From an uncultured beta proteobacterium (GTDB lineage: Bacteria; Pseudomonadota; Gammaproteobacteria; Burkholderiales; Rhodocyclaceae): a DNA stretch of 38,300 bases. The notes beneath the pieces were generated by a model that searched no databases, had not been told where the DNA came from, and saw nothing but the letters and a program-made list of their open reading frames with translations. The position numbers and the translations under genes were made by a program. The DNA is taken from contig CAIVQO010000009.1 in NCBI GenBank assembly GCA_903908065.1, positions 1 to 38,300 on the forward strand. Direction: 5' to 3'. This document shows positions 28,084 to 36,084 of this stretch, piece by piece; the first letter of the stretch is position 1; each line of letters opens with the position of its first letter.

Positions 28084-29016
28084 ATGGGCCGAGCGGTGTA
28101 CCGACTGCTGATCGCCGTATTCCTATGTCTGATGACATATGGGTCAAAGGCGGCGCCGGTATCGGTCTGGATCGCCTTGTCGGAGCCCGGCGGTGTCTAT
28201 GCCGAGGCCGCCGAGGCCTTGCGCGCCGAGGTGGAACGCGTTCATCCTGGCCGCGTCGAATGGCGAATCGCGAATGCTGCCGAATTGCGCCAGGCGCGGC
28301 CAGAACCCCATTGGGTGGTAGCGGTTGGCAGTTCCGCCCAGCGTGCGATGCAAGAACAGTTTGCAGATGATCCGACACCGCCGCCCATGCTGGCCATCCT
28401 GGTGCCGCGCCTTGCATTCGAGCGGATTGCCGACGTCGGGAAGCTGCGTGCCGGCTTGCAGTCGGCGGTGTATCTCGATCAGCCGCCGGCGCGCCAGCTG
28501 ATGTTGGCCCAACTGGCGTTCCCCGGGCTGCGCAGCCTGGGAATTCTCCTCGGCGCCGAGTCGCGCGGACTTGCTCCAGCATTCGAAAAGGCAGCACGCG
28601 AACAGGGTATCCAGCTGAACAGCCAGGTCGTTGCCGGTGACGGCTTGTTCCCGGCGCTGCAAAGCCTGTTGCCGGACGTGGATGCGCTGCTTGCGGTCCC
28701 CGATCCCGCCGTGTTCAACAGCCAGACGGCGGCCAACATCCTGGCCGCCGCTTACCGCCGGCGCATCCCCATGATCGGCTTTTCGCCGGCCTACACGCGT
28801 GCCGGTGCCTTGCTGTCGCTGTACTCGACGCCGGCCCAGGTCGGTACCCGCGCGGGCGAAATTCTGCGTCAGGCCTTTGCCGGGCGGCTGTTGCCGCCGC
28901 CGCAATGGCCGCGCGACTTTGTCGTCAGCGTCAATCCGGATGTTTCCCGCTCGCTCGAACTAAACCTGGTCGAGTCGCAGTTGGCTCAGCAACTGCGGCT
29001 GAAAGAGCGGCCGTGA
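28084..29016 (+). CDS. ABC-type substrate-binding protein (TrpX-like, PF04392 type)
   Basis: A 310-residue periplasmic protein with signal peptide (about 1-23, YGSKAA) and two alpha/beta lobes: HWVVAVGSSAQRAMQ, AFPGLRSLGILLGAESRGL, DVDALLAVPDPAVFNSQTA, RRIPMIGFSPAYTRAGALL. The last is the usual second-lobe signature of the family. No permease or ATPase gene is nearby, so it probably does not feed an ABC transporter here. Its stop overlaps the kinase GTG, which makes a sensory role with the kinase likely. Inference from context. Confidence 0.82.
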   Translation: MGRAVYRLLIAVFLCLMTYGSKAAPVSVWIALSEPGGVYAEAAEALRAEVERVHPGRVEWRIANAAELRQARPEPHWVVAVGSSAQRAMQEQFADDPTPPPMLAILVPRLAFERIADVGKLRAGLQSAVYLDQPPARQLMLAQLAFPGLRSLGILLGAESRGLAPAFEKAAREQGIQLNSQVVAGDGLFPALQSLLPDVDALLAVPDPAVFNSQTAANILAAAYRRRIPMIGFSPAYTRAGALLSLYSTPAQVGTRAGEILRQAFAGRLLPPPQWPRDFVVSVNPDVSRSLELNLVESQLAQQLRLKERP

Positions 29017-30920
29017 AAGGCAACCTGCGGACCCGGATACTTTGGTTGGCGCTGCTGCCGGGAACCCTCGTAGCCGTGCTGCTGACGGGAATATTCCTTG
29101 TGCATTCGGTCGACAGCATCGACCAGGGCCTGCGTACGCGCGGCAAGGCGATTGCACGCCAGGTCGCCGGCTTTGCCGAGTTTGGCATCTTTTCCGGGCA
29201 GCGCACGGTGTTGAGCACTCTGGCCGAGTCGGCAATGCGTATCGACCCCGACGTGCGCGGCGCCGCGATTGTCGACACGCGGGGCGAAGTCCTCGCCCGC
29301 GGCGGCGACCTCAATCCGGCGCTTTGGCCCCAGCTCGGCCCGGTCGAGGGACGACGCATCGGCGTCGACGCGCTCCTGTTCGTCGAGCCGGTGCGGCAGC
29401 TCAGCCTGCCGGTGGACGACATTTACGGCGGGGTCGAGACGCCCGGCGAGAAGGCCAGGCTGCTCGGCTACGTGGTAATCGAATTGTCATCGCGCGAAAT
29501 TGCGGGACGCATCACCCGCCTGGCATGGATTGCCATGCTTGTCGCCGGACTTGGCGCGGCCTTGGGCGGCTGGCTGGCCTGGCGCATCGCACGCTCGGTG
29601 ACCCTGCCTTTGCTGGCCGCCAATGAAGTGGTTGCCCGCATCGGTGGCGGCGATCTGGGCGCCAGGATGTCGGCCGAAACTGCCGGGCCATTGCATTCGC
29701 TGGCCATCGGCATCAATCGCATGGCGGCGCGAATCGGCCTCGGCCAGGAGGAATTGCGCGCGCGCGTGGCCCAGGCGACCGCGGGTTTGCAGCGCGAGAA
29801 GGACGCCGCCGAGCGCGCCACCGAGGCCAAGTCGCATTTCCTCGCTGCCGCCAGCCACGACCTGCGCCAGCCGCTGCATGCGCTGGGCCTGTTTGTGTCG
29901 GCGCTGGCGCAGTCGGATGCCGCCCGCCGCGAACCGGCCCTGGTCGGGAACATTCGCTCGGCGACCGATACCTTGCAGAACCTGCTCGACGCCATACTCG
30001 ACGTGTCGCGGCTGGACAGTGGAAACGTCGTGCCGCGCATCGCGCCGACCGCGATCGGGCCGCTGTTCGAACATACGCAACAGGCCTTGTCGCTGATCGC
30101 CGAGAACAAGGGCCTGAAGCTGCGGATCCGCCCTTGCGACGCATGGGTGAGCTGCGACAGGGACATGCTGCAACGCATCCTGCTCAACCTGGTCGGCAAT
30201 GCACTGCGCTATACCCGCGCCGGCGGCGTGCTGCTGGCATGCCGCCGGCGCGGCGACCACTGGGTGGTCGAGGTTTGGGATACCGGCAACGGCATTCCTG
30301 AAAATGCGCGTGACGTGATCTTCGATGAATACACGCAGCTGGAAAATCCCGAACGCGACCGGGCCAAGGGCCTGGGGCTCGGCCTGGCGATATGTCGCCG
30401 GCTTGCGGGCTTGCTCGGCGCCCCCATCGGCCTGCGTTCGCGACCGGGCCGGGGTTCGGTATTCTGGATCCGGCTGCCCGCCACATCCGAACCGGACACC
30501 GCCACGCAATCCACCGTGATCGGCGAGCCCGCCGACGATGTTGCTCGCCTGGGCGGCACCGTGCTGGTAGTCGACGGCGATCCGATGGTGCGTGCGGGAA
30601 TGGAAACGGCGATCAGCGGCTGGGGTGCCAAGGTCATTCTGGCGGCGGGCAGCGAGGAAGCCTGGCGTTGTTGCGAAGGCGGCATGCGACCGGACATGGC
30701 GATCTGCAACCTCGGATTGCCGGGGCGCGAGTCCGGCCTGGAACTGGCGCGTGAACTGCAGCGTATTTATCCGGCCATGGGTGTGCTGCTGGTCAGCGCC
30801 GACATCAGCGAGGAAGCCCAGGGCGCTGCGCGTGCTGCCGGGTTTCCGCTGCTCAAGCAGCCCTTGCCCCCGGGGCGCCTGCGCGCGGCACTAAGTACCT
30901 TGCTGCCGGTTGCGGCTTAG
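29013..30920 (+). CDS. Hybrid sensor histidine kinase with degenerate receiver
   Basis: A 635-residue inner-membrane kinase. Order: membrane helix (about 8-30), periplasmic sensor (about 31-165), second membrane helix (about 168-192), HAMP, HisKA with ASHDLRQPLHALGLF (phospho-acceptor H282), HATPase with NLVGNALRYT and DTGNGIPENA, GLGLGLAICRRL, then a receiver at about 515-630. In the receiver the acidic pair is D521-G522 instead of D-D, and the phospho-acceptor position is N566 in AICNLGLPG; the lysine is kept in LLKQPL. Such a receiver should not be phosphorylated. GTG start overlaps the binding-protein stop. No separate response regulator is encoded nearby. Confidence 0.9.
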   Translation: MKGNLRTRILWLALLPGTLVAVLLTGIFLVHSVDSIDQGLRTRGKAIARQVAGFAEFGIFSGQRTVLSTLAESAMRIDPDVRGAAIVDTRGEVLARGGDLNPALWPQLGPVEGRRIGVDALLFVEPVRQLSLPVDDIYGGVETPGEKARLLGYVVIELSSREIAGRITRLAWIAMLVAGLGAALGGWLAWRIARSVTLPLLAANEVVARIGGGDLGARMSAETAGPLHSLAIGINRMAARIGLGQEELRARVAQATAGLQREKDAAERATEAKSHFLAAASHDLRQPLHALGLFVSALAQSDAARREPALVGNIRSATDTLQNLLDAILDVSRLDSGNVVPRIAPTAIGPLFEHTQQALSLIAENKGLKLRIRPCDAWVSCDRDMLQRILLNLVGNALRYTRAGGVLLACRRRGDHWVVEVWDTGNGIPENARDVIFDEYTQLENPERDRAKGLGLGLAICRRLAGLLGAPIGLRSRPGRGSVFWIRLPATSEPDTATQSTVIGEPADDVARLGGTVLVVDGDPMVRAGMETAISGWGAKVILAAGSEEAWRCCEGGMRPDMAICNLGLPGRESGLELARELQRIYPAMGVLLVSADISEEAQGAARAAGFPLLKQPLPPGRLRAALSTLLPVAA

Positions 30921-31756
30921 GCCGCGGGCGACAGCCCGAGGCGGCGGCAAAGCTCCAGCGTCAAGCCGGACTGGTTCATGCTGTAGAAGTGCAGGCCCGG
31001 TGCGCCGAGCGCGATCAGGCGCTGGCACAGTTCGGTGACGACATCGAGGCCGAAGGCGCGGATCGAGTCGGCGTCGTCGCCGAAGCTCTCGAACTTGCGC
31101 CGCATCCAGCGCGGGATCTCGGCGCCGCAGGCATCCGAGAACCGCGCCAGCTTGGAAAAGCTGGCGATCGGCATGATGCCGGGGATGATCGGGATGGTCA
31201 CGCCCAGCGCGCGCGCCTCGGCGACGAAGTGCTCGTACGCGTCCGCGTTGTAGAAATACTGGGTGATCGCGGAACTGGCACCGGCATCGACCTTGCGCTT
31301 GAAGTTCAGCAGGTCCTCGCGCGCGCTCTTCGCCTGCGGGTGCCATTCCGGATAGGCGGCCACCTCGATGCGGAAGCGGTCGCCGGTCTCGGCGCGGATG
31401 AATTCGACCAGCTCATTGGCATAGCGGAACTCGCCTGCATCGACCATGCCCGAGGGCAGGTCGCCGCGCAGGGCGACGATGCGGCGGATGCCGCTGGCGC
31501 CAAATTCGGCGAGCAGTTCGCGGATGCCGGCGCGGGTCGAGCCGATGCATGAAAGGTGCGGCGCGGCGCTGAAGCCGTCGGCGGCGATTTCCTTGACCAC
31601 GGCCAGGGTGCGCTCGCGCGTCGAACCGCCGGCGCCGTAGGTGACGGAAAAGAACTCCGGCTTCAGAACCGCCAGCCGCTGGCGCACGGCGCGAAGCTTT
31701 TCCACGCCTTCCTCGGTGTGCGGGGGGAAGAACTCGATCGACAGTTCAAGACTCAT
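30917..31756 (-). CDS. metF: Methylenetetrahydrofolate reductase MetF
   Basis: MetF makes 5-methyl-THF for methionine synthesis. The 279-residue FAD protein starts LELSIEFFPPHTEEG with the catalytic Glu, then VTYGAGGSTRERT, HLSCIGSTR, IVALRGDLP, ITQYFYNADAYEHF and IPIIPGIMPIASF, all diagnostic. It is the last gene of the ahcY operon; its stop overlaps that of the kinase gene by 4 nt, tail to tail, with no terminator visible. Confidence 0.96.
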   Translation of the reverse strand: MSLELSIEFFPPHTEEGVEKLRAVRQRLAVLKPEFFSVTYGAGGSTRERTLAVVKEIAADGFSAAPHLSCIGSTRAGIRELLAEFGASGIRRIVALRGDLPSGMVDAGEFRYANELVEFIRAETGDRFRIEVAAYPEWHPQAKSAREDLLNFKRKVDAGASSAITQYFYNADAYEHFVAEARALGVTIPIIPGIMPIASFSKLARFSDACGAEIPRWMRRKFESFGDDADSIRAFGLDVVTELCQRLIALGAPGLHFYSMNQSGLTLELCRRLGLSPAA

Positions 31757-31770
31757 TTGCGTTCCAGGAA

Positions 31771-32118
31771 TCAGGACTTGGGACTCAGCAGCAGCTTCGA
31801 GAGCAGCCAGGAAATCACGCTGTAGAGCGTGGAACCGATGATGCCCGCCAGCAGGCCATCAACCGCGAAGCCGTCGAGCAGCTTCGCGGCGAGCAGGAAC
31901 ATCAGGCCGTTGATGACGAAGATGAACAGGCCCAGCGAGAGCAGGGTAACCGGCAGCGTCAGCAGCACCAGCAGCGGCCGGATCAGGGTATTGATCAGGC
32001 CGAGCACCACGGCCACCAGCAGAGCCGTGCCGAAGCTCGCCACCTGGATCGACGGCAACAGAAAAGGCAAGGCAAGCAGGGCCACGGCATTGATCAGCCA
32101 GGCAGCGAGCAGGCGCAT
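31771..32118 (-). CDS. Phage holin family (YvlD-like) membrane protein
   Basis: A 115-residue protein made of four hydrophobic segments (NAVALLALPFLLPSIQV, ALLVAVVLGLINTLIRPLL, LLSLGLFIFVINGLMFLL, GIIGSTLYSVISWLL). The NTLIRPLLVLLTLPVTLLSLG block is the hallmark of the PF04020 family. Despite the family name it is a chromosomal gene. It sits between ahcY and metF, an arrangement that recurs in betaproteobacteria. No methyl-cycle role is known. Confidence 0.88.
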   Translation of the reverse strand: MRLLAAWLINAVALLALPFLLPSIQVASFGTALLVAVVLGLINTLIRPLLVLLTLPVTLLSLGLFIFVINGLMFLLAAKLLDGFAVDGLLAGIIGSTLYSVISWLLSKLLLSPKS

Positions 32119-32134
32119 CGGCGTTCCTCGACGT

Positions 32135-32160
32135 CACCGGGCCGGCATGCCGGCCCGGTG
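32135..32160. repeat. Perfect 26-bp palindrome between ahcY and the holin-family gene
   Basis: The 13-bp arms CACCGGGCCGGCA and its complement have no loop and lie in the 48-bp spacer after ahcY. It would form a strong mRNA hairpin without a T-run. Partial attenuation or 3'-end protection of ahcY mRNA, lowering the downstream genes, is a plausible role. Confidence 0.7.
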
Positions 32161-32166
32161 CCTTGC

Positions 32167-33576
32167 TTAGTAGCGGTACTGGTTGCTCTTGTACGGGCCG
32201 GCCTTGGGCACGCCGATGTAGGCGGCCTGCTGGTCGGTCAGTTCGGAGAGTTGCGCGTTGAGCTTCTTCAATTGCAGGCGCGCCACCTTTTCGTCCAGGT
32301 GCTTGGGCAGGGTGTACACGCCCACCGGGTAGTCGGCATTGCGCGTGTAAAGCTCGATCTGCGCGATGGTCTGGTTGGCGAAGGAGGACGACATCACGTA
32401 GCTCGGATGGCCGGTGCCGCAACCCAGGTTGACCAGGCGGCCCTTGGCCAGCAGGATGATGCGCTTGCCATCGGGGAAGATGACGTGGTCGACCTGCGGC
32501 TTGATCTCTTCCCACTCGTACTTCTCGATCGAGGCGACGTCGATCTCGTTGTCGAAGTGGCCAATGTTGCAGACGATCGCCTGGTCCTTCATCTTCGCCA
32601 TGTGGTCGTGGGTGATGACGTGGTAGTTGCCGGTGCAGGTGACGAAGATGTCGGCCTTGTCGGCGGCATATTCCATTGTCACCACGCGGTAGCCTTCCAT
32701 CGCCGCCTGCAGCGCGCAGATCGGGTCGATCTCGGTCACCCAGACCTGGGCCGACAGGGCGCGCATGGCCTGCGCCGAACCCTTGCCGACGTCGCCATAG
32801 CCGGCGATCACGGCAATCTTGCCGGCGATCATCACGTCGGTGGCGCGCTTGACGCCGTCCACCAGCGATTCACGGCAGCCGTAGAGGTTGTCGAACTTCG
32901 ACTTGGTCACCGAGTCATTGACGTTGATCGCGGGGATCTTCAGCTCGCCGCGCTCGTGCATCTGGTACAGGCGATGCACGCCGGTGGTGGTTTCCTCGGT
33001 CACGCCCTTGATCTGCGCCAGGCGCGTCGAGTACCAGGCCTTGTCGGTTGCCAGCTTGGCCTTGATCGCGGCGAACAGGATGCGCTCTTCCTCGCTGCCC
33101 GGATTGGCCAGCACCGAGATATCCTTTTCGGCACGCGAACCGAGGTGCAGCAGCAGCGTGGCGTCGCCGCCGTCGTCGAGGATCATGTTGCTGTAGCCGT
33201 TGTCGGGCCACTCGAAAATGCGGTGCGTGTAATCCCAGTAGTCGACCAGGGTCTCGCCCTTGATCGCGAACACGGCGATGCCGTCGGCGGCGATGGCGGC
33301 GGCGGCGTGGTCCTGGGTCGAGAAGATGTTGCACGAGGCCCAGCGCACTTCGGCGCCCAGTGCGGTCAGGGTCTCGATCAGCACCGCGGTCTGGATCGTC
33401 ATGTGCAGCGATCCGGTGATGCGCGCGCCCTTCAGCGGCTGGCTCTTGGCGAATTCCTCGCGGATCGCCATCAGGCCCGGCATCTCGGTTTCGGCGATGC
33501 GGATTTCCTTGCGGCCCCAGGCGGCAAGCCCGAGGTCGGCGATGGCGTAATCTTTTTGCTCAGTCACGGCGTTCAT
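32167..33576 (-). CDS. ahcY: S-adenosylhomocysteine hydrolase
   Basis: AhcY splits SAH into adenosine and homocysteine, relieving product inhibition of methyltransferases. The 469-residue product has [19 protein letters not shown] near the start, the NAD loop [33 protein letters not shown] and the C-terminal KSNQYRY that reaches the neighbour's NAD site. AAGGAG lies 7 nt before the ATG. The 5' leader carries an SAH riboswitch, so the enzyme is induced by its own substrate. Confidence 0.97.
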   Translation of the reverse strand: MNAVTEQKDYAIADLGLAAWGRKEIRIAETEMPGLMAIREEFAKSQPLKGARITGSLHMTIQTAVLIETLTALGAEVRWASCNIFSTQDHAAAAIAADGIAVFAIKGETLVDYWDYTHRIFEWPDNGYSNMILDDGGDATLLLHLGSRAEKDISVLANPGSEEERILFAAIKAKLATDKAWYSTRLAQIKGVTEETTTGVHRLYQMHERGELKIPAINVNDSVTKSKFDNLYGCRESLVDGVKRATDVMIAGKIAVIAGYGDVGKGSAQAMRALSAQVWVTEIDPICALQAAMEGYRVVTMEYAADKADIFVTCTGNYHVITHDHMAKMKDQAIVCNIGHFDNEIDVASIEKYEWEEIKPQVDHVIFPDGKRIILLAKGRLVNLGCGTGHPSYVMSSSFANQTIAQIELYTRNADYPVGVYTLPKHLDEKVARLQLKKLNAQLSELTDQQAAYIGVPKAGPYKSNQYRY

Positions 33577-33612
33577 GTTGGCTCCTTGAACTGTGACCGG
33601 GAGGGATGCGAA

Positions 33613-33641
33613 CTCACCCTGCCCGGTACGGGTTAGGTGAG
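33613..33641 (-). promoter_or_regulatory. Alternative hairpin downstream of the SAH aptamer (expression platform candidate)
   Basis: On the minus strand CTCACC pairs with GGTGAG around an inner CCCG/CGGG stem. Its 5' arm uses bases 33636-33641, which overlap the pseudoknot strand of the aptamer (33639-33644), so the two cannot coexist. Separately, GGCTC in the aptamer could pair with GAGCC of the ahcY ribosome site. Either would give a ligand-dependent switch. Inferred from base pairing only. Confidence 0.5.
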
Positions 33642-33704
33642 CGCAGTTTGAAGATGTCCGAGCCTGGGGGGTACGGCAGATACCCTTGCAGCGCTCCTCG
33701 GAAG
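33634..33704 (-). ncRNA. S-adenosylhomocysteine (SAH) riboswitch
   Basis: The ahcY leader contains the conserved SAH aptamer: TCCGAGGAGCGCTGCA, a GGGTA/TACCC stem, CCAGGCTCGGA, and GCGCTCACC. Pairings seen: P1 33697-33702 with 33657-33662 (TCCGAG/CTCGGA), the internal stem, and the long-range pseudoknot 33691-33696 with 33639-33644 (GAGCGC/GCGCTC). This class controls ahcY in many beta- and gammaproteobacteria and turns expression on when SAH binds. The gene immediately downstream is ahcY, as expected. Confidence 0.93.
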
Positions 33705-33710
33705 CCGAGC

Positions 33711-33716
33711 ATTATA
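33711..33716 (-). promoter_or_regulatory. ahcY promoter -10 (TATAAT)
   Basis: A perfect TATAAT on the minus strand ends 7-8 nt before the aptamer's first paired bases, exactly where the riboswitch RNA should begin. The -35 is weak; the TTGCGC in the TTGCGCAA palindrome at 33736-33743 is 21 nt away, longer than ideal. Confidence 0.6.
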
Positions 33717-33735
33717 TCTGTTTCGAGCAATTCCG

Positions 33736-33764
33736 TTGCGCAAGGACGCGATCCCGTCTATAAT
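33736..33764 (+). promoter_or_regulatory. Sigma-70 promoter for initiator tRNA
   Basis: TTGCGC (33736-33741), a 17-nt spacer and a perfect TATAAT (33759-33764) stand 13 nt before the tRNA 5' end. This is a consensus-like strong promoter, divergent from ahcY. Confidence 0.75.
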
Positions 33765-33777
33765 CGCTTTTCTCCGA

Positions 33778-33856
<79 letters not shown>

Positions 33857-33901
33857 AAAGACAAGGGCTCACAGGTTTCGATCTGTGAGCCCTTTGTCTT
33901 T
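33857..33901 (+). terminator. Strong hairpin terminator after tRNA-fMet
   Basis: Arms AAAGACAAGGGCTCACAG and its complement (33883-33901, one bulged base) enclose an 8-nt loop. The 18-bp stem starts 2 nt after the CCA. Both flanks are A/T-rich, so it can act on the tRNA transcript and, on the other strand, on transcripts leaving brxL. Confidence 0.7.
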
Positions 33902-33911
33902 GCGCTGGGTC

Positions 33912-33932
33912 ATGTAAGCATCTATGTAAGCA
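33912..33932. repeat. Tandem 9-bp direct repeat at the tRNA/BREX junction
   Basis: ATGTAAGCA occurs at 33912-33920 and 33924-33932, a 12-nt period. It stands in the 127-bp gene-free stretch (33902-34028) between the tRNA terminator and the end of brxL, where no other feature is recognised. It may be an arm-type recombinase site left by island integration. Confidence 0.55.
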
Positions 33933-34028
33933 GATTTCGGTAACTCAGACTGGATGCCGCCACGGCGAACCCGCCAGCTGCGGGAGATGTAGTCCGTTGC
34001 TTCCTACTTCGATAGGCCGTACTTCTGC

Positions 34029-36080
34029 TCAAATTGCCAGCGCCTTCAACAGCGCATCCCGGGCATCGAGATAGTAGTGAATAGTGATCTTGGCAGCCAG
34101 GTCGTCGGGCAAGTCGTTCAATTGCCGCCGACTGCTGATGGGCATCAGGATACTTCCCGCGCCTTTCTCGATCGCGGTCTCAACCACGGCAACGGGATTG
34201 AAGATCGTCTCGAGAGAACCGCCGAGATTCAATCCGCCGGTTACCGCGAGGCCCCCCTTGATGCTCTTCTGCAAGAGCGACGAACACAGCGCGAGTAGCA
34301 CACCGACGCCAACTGCAGAGCCGCTCTTTGCGCTGTCAAATGCCCGCAGTTGAACCGAGAATTCATGCTGGCGTGGCTCGCGGTCGCCGACTAGCTCCTT
34401 CGCCCGCGCATAGAGGTTCTGCTCGGCACAACGGACACTTTCCCTAAATGGCGGCGGCGCCGGTTGATTCAGAATTTTCACCCCGCTGCCCGGTCCTTCT
34501 GCGATGTCGATCTGATACAGGCCCGGATTTTCATCGCCGCCACCAGTGGATATGGCCCATACCTGTCCCGGTGGCAGAGGGTCGCTGCCGATGCTGTTCT
34601 CACTGTAAAGCTCCGGGGTGGGGACAAACTTCTCAACGCCGTCTTCCCCCATTGAATAGCTGAACTGTGTGTTGCGAAACTCGGCGGAGCCGATGCGCTT
34701 TTGTTGCTCCTTCACTCGCCTGCGGCATTCCAAGGCGAGGCGCAGTGCCCACTCCAGCACCTCGTCAGACACCGGAATGTCGGGGTTCGGCGATACCAGT
34801 TTGATGAGACCGCTGACGGTCTTCTGCACACCTGTCGTGTCCCGTCCGCTCAGGGCGCCACCCAGATGAACTCGTCCCTGAAGAACGCTCTGCCGGCTTT
34901 GACGCCGCAACTGGTTCCAGCATTCGGAAAGGAAGTCGCTGACCAAGCCAAAGTGATCGGTCAGCAGGTCGCGGCTTACCTTGGGCAAATCCCAGCCTGG
35001 CAGGTAAGCGTGGATGCGGTCCATGAACGCCGTGTCATCGCGCATCTCGGGCGGCAGCGGGCCGAACAGATGGCCAACCCGTTGCTGGTGCTGCACATCG
35101 ACATCGAAGTTGCCCACCATAACCACGCCGCCATCGGCACGGATGCTCTCCTTGCCGCGACTGAACTCGCCCGACTCCATGTAGCCCTTCATGATATTCA
35201 CGCCGTCCTTCTGATCGAAGGAGACGCCGGAGATTTCGTCGAAGCAGACCACGTCGTACTGGCAAACCAGACCGCGCTGGCCATTGGCATTGTTGACGAA
35301 CATCCGGGCAACCGTCGCCTTGCCACCAGAAATCAGGTGGGCATAGGGCGAGACTTGCTGGAACAGATGGCTCTTGCCGGTGCCGCGCGGGCCGAGTTCC
35401 ACCAGGTTGTAGTTGCGCTCGACAAAAGGGACCATGCGCAACAGCGCCATGTCGCGGGCGCGCGGAGTGAGCTTTTCCGGCTCCATCCCGACACTGCGAA
35501 TCAGAAAATCCTTCCACTCCTCTGTGGCAAAAGCCTCTCTGCCTCGGTAAAGCGATGGCAACACCTCCCGCTTGGACAACTGGATCTCGCGCAGCGAATC
35601 TATCCCGAATGGGCGCCCATTCTTTTCCTGGGCAATCGTCGGGTCGTAGGCAAGTTCTACCTCGGCGTAGAACCCCCCGGTCAGCATTCGCTCATTGGCG
35701 TGAACCCTCGCCTCCTCGATGCGCACATCCTTCAGTTGCAGGCTCGGCAATGTGGCCACGAACGAATCACTGCCCGCATCCAGCCGGGCGGTGATGATGT
35801 CGATCAGCTTGACGTGGCCCTTTTCCTTGGCGCGCGCCTTGAACAGTTCATGCTCGCCGGCACGGACGGTCCTTTCACCAAGCTGTCGCTCGACGATTTT
35901 CAGACCCTCAGCGATTTCGTCTTCATCCACCGAGGCGCAGTAGCGGCCCAGCAGAAATTCGGCGACGTAGGTCGGGACGGGATACTGCCCCTTGAATTTG
36001 CGCACCAGGTCCTTGCGCACCACATAGCCCTCAAACGCCTTGGTGGCAATCGTATCGATGGGGTCCAGTTGTTGGCTCAT
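34029..36080 (-). CDS. brxL: BREX system Lon-like AAA+ protein BrxL
   Basis: BrxL is the AAA+/Lon-like component of type 1 BREX phage defence. The 683-residue product has an N-terminal domain (about 1-190), Walker A GPRGTGKSH (about 230-238), Walker B VVCFDEISG, and a C-terminal Lon-protease-like fold from about 570 (SAKSGSAVGVGVLLALCSSL, LAVTGGLNLGGSLE, AGSILMPISSRRQLNDLP). The Ser position is kept (SGSA), but I do not see the Lon catalytic lysine where GLKEK would be (NPVAV), which may be general in BrxL. It starts 4 nt after pglZ. The rest of the locus (brxA, B, C, pglX) would lie to the right. Confidence 0.93.
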   Translation of the reverse strand: MSQQLDPIDTIATKAFEGYVVRKDLVRKFKGQYPVPTYVAEFLLGRYCASVDEDEIAEGLKIVERQLGERTVRAGEHELFKARAKEKGHVKLIDIITARLDAGSDSFVATLPSLQLKDVRIEEARVHANERMLTGGFYAEVELAYDPTIAQEKNGRPFGIDSLREIQLSKREVLPSLYRGREAFATEEWKDFLIRSVGMEPEKLTPRARDMALLRMVPFVERNYNLVELGPRGTGKSHLFQQVSPYAHLISGGKATVARMFVNNANGQRGLVCQYDVVCFDEISGVSFDQKDGVNIMKGYMESGEFSRGKESIRADGGVVMVGNFDVDVQHQQRVGHLFGPLPPEMRDDTAFMDRIHAYLPGWDLPKVSRDLLTDHFGLVSDFLSECWNQLRRQSRQSVLQGRVHLGGALSGRDTTGVQKTVSGLIKLVSPNPDIPVSDEVLEWALRLALECRRRVKEQQKRIGSAEFRNTQFSYSMGEDGVEKFVPTPELYSENSIGSDPLPPGQVWAISTGGGDENPGLYQIDIAEGPGSGVKILNQPAPPPFRESVRCAEQNLYARAKELVGDREPRQHEFSVQLRAFDSAKSGSAVGVGVLLALCSSLLQKSIKGGLAVTGGLNLGGSLETIFNPVAVVETAIEKGAGSILMPISSRRQLNDLPDDLAAKITIHYYLDARDALLKALAI

Positions 36081-36084
36081 AAGC

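Noticed and set aside
31771-32118. Holin-family gene as evidence for a prophage
   Set aside because: It is flanked by ahcY and metF with no phage genes; PF04020 proteins are ordinary chromosomal membrane proteins.
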